Assembly: GCF_029227915.1 (NCBI RefSeq)
Contig: NC_079875.1
Coordinates: 29,636,001-29,700,000 of the forward strand
DNA: 64,000 nucleotides
Source: Hydractinia symbiolongicarpus
Lineage: Eukaryota > Cnidaria > Hydrozoa > Anthoathecata > Hydractiniidae
Reading direction: 5' to 3'
The position numbers were made by a program, and so were the translations under genes. Shown here in pieces: positions 55,422 through 64,000 of the stretch; positions within the stretch are counted from its first letter, which is position 1; every line of letters begins with the position of its first letter. Under the pieces are notes generated by a model. The model saw only the letters and a list, made by a program, of their open reading frames with translations. It had not been told where the DNA came from and made no database searches.

Positions 55422-55796
55422 TAAATGTTATTTTGGGTCGACAATCTCGTCTCAGGTTCTATATATTATAGCCGTGGAATTGGTAAACGAGGCATTTAAA
55501 TGAGACAAATGTATCCTATATTTGCGATTTTTCGTATTGATACAGGATAATTGTCATTTAGGGTCAACAACCTTGTCTCAGTTTCCATATATTTTAACCG
55601 TAAAAGTGATAAACGAGGCATTTAAAAGTGACTAGTTTCATATAGCTATTTGCGATTTTTCGTATTGATAAAGGATAATTGTACGTTAGGGTCGACAACA
55701 TCTCAGTTTCCATATATTCAAGCCGTAAAATTGATAAACGAGGCATTTAAAAGAGATGAGTGTCTCATATATTTGCGATTTTTCGTATTTATGCAA

Positions 55797-55944
55797 GACT
55801 AGTCGTTATCCCGTGGAAAAATCCACGGGTTCGCCAGTCCTTTTTATGCCACTTTGCGTGCGTCTCGCTACCTGCACAGCTAAGCTACCATTTTGCGTGA
55901 CAGACAGACGGACGGACGGACGTATGCGGGTATTATAATATAGG
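55797..55944 (+). repeat. Hairpin-bearing insert, copy 3
   Basis: Copy of 54,254-54,400 in the second higher-order unit, with the perfect stem. Confidence 0.85.
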
Positions 55945-56816
55945 TAATTGTTATTTTGGGTCGACAATCTCGTCTCAGGTTCTATATAATTTAGCTGTGG
56001 AATTGGCAAACGAGGCATTTGAAAGTGACGAGTACCTCATATATTTGCCATTTTTTGTATTGATACAAGATAAGTGTCATTTAGGGACGACAATCTCGTC
56101 TCACGTTGTATACATTTTAACCGTGGAATTGGTAAACGAGGCATTTAAATGAGACAAATGTCTCCTATATTTGCGATTTTTCGTATTGATACAGGATAAT
56201 TGTCATTTAGGGTCAACAACCTCGTCTCAGTTTCCATATTTTTAACCGTAAAATTGTTAAAGAGGCATTTAAATGAGCCAAATGTCTCCTATATTTGCGA
56301 TTTTTTGTAATGATACAGGATAATTGTCATTTAGGGTTAACAACCTCGTCCCAAATTCTATATATTTTACCGTAAAATTGATAAAGGAGGCATTTAAAAG
56401 AGACGAGTGTCTTATATATTTGCGATTTTTCTTATTGATACAAGATAATTGTCATTTAGGGACGACAATCTTGTCTCAGATTCTATATATTTTAGCCGTA
56501 AAATTGATAAACGAAGCATTTAAAAAAAGACAAGTGTGATATAGTTGCGATTTTCTGCATTTATACAAGATAATTGTCATTTAGGGTCGACATCATCGTT
56601 TCAGGTTCTATATATTTTAGCCGTAAAATGGATAAACGAGGCATTTAAAAGAGACGAGTGCGATATATTTGCGATTTTTCGCAATTATGAAAGATAATTG
56701 TCATTTAGGATCGACAACCTCGTTTCAGGTTCTATATATTTTAGTCTTCAAATTGATAAAAGAGGCATTTCAAAGTGACGAGTATCATATATTTGCGATT
56801 TTTCGTATTGATACAA

Positions 56817-56964
56817 GACTAGTCGTTATCCCGTGCAAAAATCCACGGGTTCTCCAGTCCTTTTTATGCCACATTGCGTGCGTCTCGCTACCTGCACAGC
56901 TAAGCTACCATTCTGCGTGACAGAAAGACGGACGGACGGACGTATACGGGTATTATAATATAGG
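56817..56964 (+). repeat. Hairpin-bearing insert, copy 4 (variant stem)
   Basis: Copy of 55,274-55,421 in the second higher-order unit, with the same stem variant. Confidence 0.85.
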
Positions 56965-57430
56965 TAAATGTTATTTTGGGTCGACAATCTCGTCTCAGGT
57001 TCTATATATTATAGCCGTGGAATTGGTAAACGAGGCATTTAAATGAGACAAATGTATCCTATATTTGCGATTTTTCGTATTGATACAGGATAATTGTCAT
57101 TTAGGGTCAACAACCTTGTCTCAGTTTCCATATATTTTAACCGTAAAATTGTTAAACGAGGCATTTAAATGAGACAAATGTCTTCTATATTTGCGATTTT
57201 TCGTATTGATACAGGATAGTTGTCATTTAGGGTTAACAACCTCGTCTCAAATTCTATATATTTTAACCGTAAAATTGATAAAGGAGGCATTTAAAAGAGA
57301 CTAGTGTCTCATATATTTGCGATTTTTCTTATTGATACAAGGTAATTGACATTTAGGGACGACAATCTCGTCTCAGATTCTATATATTTTAGCCGTAAAA
57401 TGGATAAACGAGGCATTTAAAAAGGGCGAG

Positions 57431-58784
57431 CACGGCGGGCTGTGTGCCGTATAAAAACATCAAACTTACGCATGGAACGGCCCGTCAAATTTTTTCATGT
57501 GGTATTACATAGCTTTTTAACACAAATGAACACTCCGGCAATCCGCGTACGTTTGGGATAGGCAAAACTGTATCTAAAGTGTGGAGGAGAGGAAAATAAT
57601 ATGGCTGCCGAAGGAACCCTTATTTGGAGAAGAACAGCGAAGCGAATGTGGATTTATTTTAACTTATTTGGAGCACAAACTTGATATAAAGTATTATTTT
57701 GTGGCTGTCTTTAGAATTAGTCATCAAATTATATTCAATTATAACAAAAGAGTAGGGCATGCAAATGATGATTAAGAGCAGTATAATAGCTATAGCTATA
57801 CATAGCTAGCTAGAAACAACAAAACATAAGAAAATTCTTTTCAGTTTTAACATAATTTTAACCTGAACAAGTCATATATACAAATGCAAAAACAAACAGA
57901 ACAACATATACATAAGAAATAAAACTTATATCTAGAGTATAATATATAGCTATCTTCCCAGCACAAGAAATTTTCCAATCTATCAGAGATGAGTGTAGTG
58001 GTTACCAAAAAGAAATTTAGCTGAGAACATTAAAAATTTAGCAGGAGTAAAATTGCACTTCTCAAAGCTTATTGCAGAGATAAGTTTGGAAAAAGTAGGG
58101 AAAACGCTAACCGATCACAAAGATAACTTCTGCAAAAATAAATAAAAAACATTTTATACTTTAAAGAATCGAAGCAATGTTGTTACTTTTCTTTAATATA
58201 TCACACCGTGTAATGCCGTAGCACCAATTCATTAAATTGTGAGAATTTAAATTCACCTAAGCAAAAAAATCTGGAGAATTGAATTTTGCAAACGATGTGC
58301 TCCACAAAATTAAAGCATATATAACAAAACAAAATAAATAAAATAAAAACCTCAGCAAAAAGCCAGGTTATTTCTCAAAAAAGTGACACGCTTCGAAAAA
58401 GAACATTTCACTGTTTCAGTAAAACGTTAAAAGATATTTCTCAACAACATATATATTAATATCATAAACATCTTAACAAATAAAGTTTTGTGAAAATTAA
58501 AAAATTGATTACAGTGCGTAACATTGTTTTGCTTTTTAAGTAAAATTTTCATGTTAGAAATTTTTTAGATTCCCTCATTCTCCAAATTTAACAGATTTCG
58601 CAAGAACCAAAAGTATATAAGTGTGACAATCTGGTGACAGTGCTCTCTACAAGTATAATAACACTGTAGTCTAGGAAACTATGAACTGACTATATCTCCA
58701 ATATGATTCAACCTCAGACTTTTATATCTAAATTTTCTTCAAAACACTTATATATACTGTAACAAAAAATGATAAACTTGGCGT
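57431..58784. other. Transposon 3' non-coding part
   Basis: AT-rich sequence between the left terminus and the end of the coding frame, with no credible gene. The plus frame at 57,581-57,775 is taken as chance. A similar AT-rich stretch fills 61,581-62,316 at the other end. Confidence 0.45.
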
Positions 58785-61139
58785 TTAAAAACTGTCAATG
58801 GCCCTTATCACAGTTTTCATATAATGACTATCACATATTTTACAATCATCCGTTGTAGACATTCCGCAAAATGAACAACTGTCTGCACCAGGTGTTGGAA
58901 CATATGAATTTGCCCTAGTGCAATATCGTTTCTTGTCAAAACCATTTTCTCTTAAATGCACCAGTTGTATGAATTCATGTCTGAATATCAAAGGCCATCG
59001 GTTCTGAACGGTTGTATTTTCAGCGTATTTGGCAATACGCTGATGTTTGTGTTCACGGCCTTCCATCGTGTTGCAACCCAAGCCGAAACCATATAGATCC
59101 AAGCATTCTCCTGCATTGTAGGGAGCGATGTTACAAAGAGTCCATAAACTTGGACTAACTTTCTGATCAAATACGCAGCAAGCTAAAAAGGAGATTGGCA
59201 ACTTTATTCATATGTGCCAATAATTCTTCATTGAAATCTTCAATTCTTACAGAATAAGACAAAAGTTGCCGTAAATGAACAGATTGGAAATGAATTTGGT
59301 GCAATCTTAAATTCACTCGTTCATCTTTAACATTACTCAGAATCATCAAAATTAATCCTGCAAAGTGCTTCATGTACAAAAAACTTTCTTTGCCACGGAA
59401 TCTGAAACTAAAGTCCTTTTCTGTGCCTTTACTGGAATTTTCATTGTACCAAGTTTTTAATTTCTTGGCTAAAAAATTGCAATTCATATCATGTTTAACC
59501 AAGTTCACAAATTTCGAAAACAAACAGGTTTCAGGTAGATCAATAAAGGACTTGGCATCTTTGACATTCGATTGTGCCATACATATCTTGAACAAAATCA
59601 TAAATCTCTCTTTCACAGTGTTATTTTTTAAATGTAACGGTTCGGCTTTTGCGTAATCTATGAAATTTTCCATCCGAGGCATAAATTCTTGACGACTTGC
59701 GAGCTCATTTGCAATATAAGAAGTTAACTTTGAACGCTTTGTGGCAGCAGAGGTTTTGTTTTTTTCTAAAGATTTCTTTTTCATTGTTACTTTCTGAGAA
59801 TCAGTGACTCTTTTGTTGTAATTAAAGGGCACCCAATCACCACCATTTTTACTAAACTTCTTTTTGTAATTATTTGAATCAGCTTGGGTGACATTAGCAA
59901 ACGATGAAAAATAAAAAGCAGAATTTGACAATTCCCCAGCAAGAAATGCCAGCATTTTCATATCATTAGGCAACTCTGTAAATTTGAATTCAACCTTAAC
60001 AACATTTTGTTTATGTTGCAATGAGAAGATGTTGTTTTCTAAGTACTTCATATCCGACACCAGTTTGTGATATATGAACTTTCCTCTATGTCGGCACCAA
60101 ATAACAAAAATTGTTCGTCACTACTAGCTAAGCGGTTTCCTATATTCAGGAAACTTATAAGAATTGACATACCACATATCGGTGCACCATCACCACCAAT
60201 TGCTGCAGCAAACAGTAAAGAATCTTCAGTCTTTTTAGGAATGTTTTCGAATGACTTTAACTTATCTGATCTATCGTCATTGACACGGACGTAAAAATGA
60301 GCAAGTCGAACAATATATTCTGCAGGATTCCCGTACATTCCAGTCACATGTTCTTCTTCATTTTGGCATTGAAAATCAGATACAGGAAGGAGGGTACCAA
60401 TGTCAATTTCATTTACAATCTCCGATAACTTACTGTAAGGTACATAATTGGTCACTTTCTGATTTTTGTACTTTACGTTGTTATTCGCTTTCCTCAACGA
60501 CATATATTTTCTTTTACCAAGAACATTGTGACTGTAGTATGTATTGAGTGACCTTAGCACATTAGCCTCAGAAGAAGTAAATTCCTTGGACCAGCTACCG
60601 ACAATATCTGCACGTAAGGAATTTGTCAATGCTGCTTTTGTGGAAAGAATATCTTTACTCAATTTCTTAGCGCATTTTTTAGCTGCTAAGGTGTCTAACA
60701 TCCCAGTAACTGCAGGCTGAATGTTCTCATCAGTTCCACCATGAATGGCAATGCATGGCTTCATGGTTTCTTTCCTCCTGATGATTTTTGATTTCAAATT
60801 TAATCCTATTCTAGTCGGCCGTAATCTCCTTTGCCTAGCTAATCGTGAAGTTATTCTAACCTCTCTACTTGACAACTTCTTTCTATTTATGCTCAAATTA
60901 GTGCGAACAAGATTTTCTTCTAATGAATGAACCTGGTGTTTCTTATGGGACACTTTTCTACTTTTTAACTTAACTTCACTAGACAATTCTTTTAGTTGAG
61001 CATTTAGCTGACAGACTTTTAAAGTTTGTTCATTTATCTTGTTCTCCATATCACTTATTATTTTTTGGTTTTTGCGAAAAATACCAAGATAACTGTTTTT
61101 CAAGTTCAAAGATTTGCTACCTTTAGGTGGCATTAGCAA
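58785..61139 (-). pseudogene. Candidate transposase of the 4.9-kb transposon, two frameshifts
   Basis: Three overlapping minus frames (61,139-60,048; 60,060-59,167; 59,201-58,785) join into one ~790-residue reading with single-base shifts near 60,055 and 59,185. The N-terminal part is a basic coiled-coil (about 35-100) starting MPPKGSKSLN. The centre has IGGDGAPICGMSILISFLNIG, then LLFGADIEES, then LPNDMKMLAFLAGELSNSAFYFSSFANV. The C-terminal part has GLGCNTMEGREHKHQRIAKY, WPLIFRHEFIQLVHLRE and a CxxC-x7-CxxC cluster. Asp and Glu in GGDGAP and GADIEES could be catalytic acids of a DDE fold; that is a guess. Similar multicopy proteins occur in cnidarians as I recall them, without a function. 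The shifts make this copy inactive unless they are assembly errors. Confidence 0.65.
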
Positions 61140-61185
61140 AGCTCATCAAATCAACAAAACATAATAGCTACATAATACTATACAT

Positions 61186-61580
61186 TTAAAAACTGCATAA
61201 TGTTCCATATTTGTTCATGACAGCATATTTTACTCGAAAAACACACAATCCACTTTTAATATTATACATTAAAACAGCCTCGTTATTATCATCCACAACA
61301 ACTTCAGCTTTGTTTCCAAGGTTATTTGTTTTTTTTAAGTATTCGTCTGTCGATGATCCGTCGATACTTTTTTTTAAGTGGAAATTCATACAACCTAAAT
61401 GGTTGAATTTGATGATGTAGCTTGTTGGTTTCCCTTGTTTATTTCCTTTCACTTCTGTTGTTCGTCCAAATGAAATTTTAAAATCTCTTATTGCTTTATA
61501 GTATTTGTAAAACACTTCTGGACAAATATATTCCCCCACTTCAGCAACCCAGGGATTCTTGAATTTTTGTTTAAAAAGTC
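61186..61580 (-). CDS. 5' open frame of the 4.9-kb transposon
   Basis: The minus frame is open from about 61,580 and reads FKNPWVAEVGEYICPEVFYKYYKAIRDF. It continues through a mixed beta region (SYIIKFNHLGCMNFHLKK) to MNKYGTLCSF and a stop at 61,186. It has no good ATG; the GTG-context start at 61,539 is not credible, so it may be an exon or have lost its start. It lies 47 bp upstream of the main frame on the same strand and is probably part of the same gene or a first gene. Confidence 0.5.
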
Positions 61581-62316
61581 AAGCGCCTATATATCCCCTG
61601 TAATATTCCCTTGAAATGAAATTGAATTATCTCGTATGTTTTGACATGTTTATTAGCCAACACTTGATAAGTTTCTAGCGGTTCGAAGTTCATTTTATAA
61701 TGCAGCTATGTATAGCTTAGCTATCTACGACAAAACATAACAACTAGAGCTCACTATATTTTAAAATACAAAAACAAGAACTAAATTAACTCCATGTACT
61801 GTTCATATACCTAGCTACATGTAAAATGTAAGTTGGAAGTCACAAACAAAATGGCTGCACATAAATACCAAATATGCTACATTTGGAGGCAAAATTGGTA
61901 AACGTTAAAACGTTGTTGGAAAAAGAACAAAATTATAGAAAGTTAGTTAAACCTATAATTTTCATGACAATTTAAAGATAGGCCATTATAGATAAATTTT
62001 AAATAGGTTCTATAAAGATTGAAAATGCTATATATTCAGAAAGTAAATTTGGATGCTCCAAAAAAATAAAGCTGACAACCTTCAATGCTCACCACGAAGG
62101 TTGGCCATAACCTTTTCGCAAAAATAGACCATTATTCTGGCTCATTTGACATATAAACAGCCATATAGCGTGTCAAATATCTCTAAAAAATCAATCCAAA
62201 GTACTGTAAAAACACTCAATTGTTTACTTTCTAAACCGTCCGTTTTTCCAATCACAACGGCCGTTCCCAGGAGCGTAAAATACGGTAATAAAATGACCCT
62301 TGTTTGACCCGCCGTG

Positions 62317-64000
62317 GAGTGCGATATATTTGCGATTTTTCGCATTTATGCGAGATAATTGTCATTTAGGATCGACAACCTCGTTTCAGCTTCTATATAT
62401 TTTAGTCGACAAATTGATAAACGAGGCATTTCAAAGGGACGAGTATCATATATTTGCGATTTTTCGTATTGATACAAGATAATTGTTATTTAAGGACGAC
62501 AATCTCGTCTCAGATTCTATATATTTTAGCCGTAAAGTTGATAAACGAAGCATTATAAAGAGACGAGTGTGATATAGTTGCGATTTTTCGCATTGATACA
62601 AGATAATTGTCATTTAGGGTCGACAACCTCGTTTCAGGCTCTATATATTTTAGCCGTAAAATTGATAAATGAGGCATTTAAAAGAGATGAGTGTTATATA
62701 TTTGCGATTTTTTGCATTTATACAAGATAATTGTCATTTAGGGTCGACAACCTTCTCTCAGATTCTATATATTTTAGCTGTAAAATTGATAAATGAGGCA
62801 TTTAAAAGAGATGAGTGTCTCATATATTTGCGATTTTTCGTATTTATGCAAGACTAGTCGTTATCCCGTGGAAAAATCCACGGGTTCGCCAGTCTTTGTT
62901 ATGCCACTTTGCGTGCGTCTCGCTACCTGCACAGCTAAGCTACCATTTTGCGTGACAGACAGACAGACGGACGGACGTATACGGGTATTACAATATAGGT
63001 AATTGTTATTTTGGGTCGACAATCTCGTCTCAGGTTCTATATAATTTAGCTGTGGAATTGGCAAACGAGGCATTTTGAGAGAAACGAGTGTGGTATATTC
63101 GCGATTTTTGGTATTGATACAAGATAATTGTCACATAGGGACGACAACCTCGCCTCTCGTTCTATATATTTTAGTCGTAAAATTGATAAACGAGGTATTT
63201 CAAAGTGACGAGTATCATATACTTATGATTTTTCGTATTGATAAAGGATAATTGTAATTTAGGGTCAACAACCTCGTCTCAGTTTCCTTATATTTTAGCC
63301 GTAAAATTGATAAACGAGGTATTTAAAAGTGACGAGTGTCTCATACATTTGCGATTTTTCCTATTGATACACGATAATTGTCATTTAGGGTCAACAACCT
63401 TTTCTCAGGCTCTATATATTTTAGCCGTAAAATTGTTAAACAAGGCATTTAAAAGAGACAAATGTCTCATGTATTTGCAATTTTTCGTATTGATACAGGA
63501 TAATTGTCCTTTAGGGTCAACAACCTTGTCTCAAGTTCTATATATTTTAACCGTAAAATTGATAAACGAGGCATTTGAAAGTGACGAGTGCCTCATATAT
63601 TTGCGATTTTTCGTATTGATACAAGATTATTGTCATTTAGAGACGACAACCTCGTCTCAGTTTCCATATATTTTAGCCGTAAAATGGATAAACGAGGCAT
63701 TTAAAAGAGGCGAGTGCGATATATTTGCGATTTTTCGCTTTTATGAAAGATAATTGTCATTTCGGATCGACAACCTCGCCTCTCGTTCTATATATTTTAG
63801 TCGTAGAATTGATAAACGAGGCATTTAAAAGAGACGAGTATCATATGTTTGAGATTTTTCGAGTTGATACAAGATAATTGTCATTTAGAGACGACAACCT
63901 CGTCTCAGTTTCCATATATTTTAGCCGTAAAATTGATAAATGAGGCATTTCATAGTCACGAGTGTCATGTACTTGCGATTTTTCGCATTGATACAAGATA
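62317..64000 (+). repeat. Satellite array, right block, continues past window
   Basis: The same ~124-bp unit in the same orientation, about 13 copies, resuming mid-unit exactly where the left block stopped. One hairpin-bearing insert at 62,852-62,999. The array is still running at the window's end. Confidence 0.95.
62852..62999 (+). repeat. Hairpin-bearing insert, copy 5
   Basis: Same unit beyond the DNA transposon, with perfect stem, GACAGACAGACGG run and CAATATAGG end. Confidence 0.85.

Larger units (their letters stand above)
54040..57130 (+). repeat. Higher-order duplication, two copies of ~1,543 bp
   Basis: About 54,040-55,584 and 55,585-57,130 are nearly identical, offset 1,543-1,544 bp. 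Each contains about 10 satellite units and two hairpin-bearing inserts. Differences are a handful of substitutions and 1-bp indels. Boundaries are approximate because the surrounding array is similar. Confidence 0.9.
53013..57430 (+). repeat. Satellite array, ~124-bp unit, left block
   Basis: About 35 head-to-tail units, each containing TTTGCGATTTTTCGTATTGA, GATAATTGTCATTTAGGG, TCGACAACCTCGTCTCAG, a TATATATTTTAGCCGTAAAA block and AAACGAGGCATTTAAAAG. Units vary by substitutions and small indels. Short frames in it, repeated along the window, are by-products. Four of the hairpin-bearing inserts and a higher-order duplication lie in this block. It is cut at 57,430 by the DNA transposon. Confidence 0.95.
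57431..62316 (-). mobile_element. DNA transposon, 4,886 bp, CACGGCGGG termini, 3-bp GAG duplication
   Basis: The satellite unit is interrupted at GAG (57,428-57,430) and resumes with GAG (62,317-62,319) at the same point of the unit, so removing the insert and one GAG restores a normal repeat. The ends begin CACGGCGGG on each strand and share further blocks inward (CCGTAT, TTACGC, GGAACGGCC) over ~70 bp. CAC termini with a 3-bp duplication are like CACTA/EnSpm-type elements. The coding region runs on the minus strand and is described separately. Its protein does not show motifs I can tie to a named superfamily. Confidence 0.88.

Noticed and set aside
53245-57240. Repeated short open frames in the satellite, some identical 1,543 bp apart
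   Set aside because: They follow the repeat unit and lack any protein feature; identity reflects the higher-order duplication.
53013-64000. CRISPR-like regular array
   Set aside because: Whole units repeat head to tail with no alternating unique spacers, and the genome is eukaryotic.

Overview
The window is AT-rich eukaryotic (metazoan) DNA, most like a cnidarian, possibly a hydrozoan. That placement rests on intron-containing genes and on several repeat-encoded protein families that I associate with cnidarian genomes; it is an inference, not a demonstrated identity. There are no bacterial operons, rRNA genes or convincing tRNA genes. Almost everything that can be recognised is mobile DNA or multicopy sequence.

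Left part (1-26,013): a retroelement 5' half running off the left edge on the minus strand (984 to 1); a 104-bp-armed inverted repeat; three copies of a ubiquitin-specific-protease-like sequence (about 1.4-2.2 kb, 5.1-5.5 kb, 16.4-17.4 kb) with a shared downstream tail; tandem reverse-transcriptase remnants with a YRDD box (2.6-3.5 kb); a Tc1-like tail (7.9-8.1 kb); a tyrosine-recombinase-like remnant (9.3-9.9 kb); a LINE with a restriction-like endonuclease C-terminus (14.3-16.3 kb); a tentative Helitron-type N-terminal remnant (19.0-20.0 kb); and an unidentified protein family with one intact two-exon copy (22,303-23,290) and two damaged copies (13.6-13.9 kb and 51.3-51.8 kb).

Centre (26,020-41,306): a complete Polinton/Maverick element of 15,287 bp. 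Its ends are defined to the base by 219-bp terminal inverted repeats (2 mismatches) and a perfect 6-bp target duplication, TATGCT. It carries a protein-primed type B DNA polymerase interrupted by at least four short introns, a C2H2 zinc-finger protein, a packaging ATPase, a retroviral-type integrase with a chromodomain, penton-like and major capsid proteins, an adenain-like protease and several small conserved or unknown proteins. The virion-type genes are packed head to tail with 2-15 bp gaps. The copy looks young from its ends but damaged inside: an in-frame stop at a polymerase exon end, no ATG for the capsid gene, and a frame break in the first gene.

Right part (41,313-64,000): mostly anonymous AT-rich DNA, a CR1/Jockey-like LINE remnant, a 2A-like N-terminal peptide, a BEL/Pao integrase remnant, and then a satellite of about 124 bp per unit that runs to the window end. 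The satellite contains five copies of a ~148-bp hairpin-bearing insert and a 1,543-bp higher-order duplication. It is split by a 4,886-bp DNA transposon (57,431-62,316) with CACGGCGGG termini and a GAG duplication. That transposon encodes a frameshifted protein with GGDGAP, GREHKH and C-terminal Cys-pair motifs, and I cannot place it in a named transposase superfamily.
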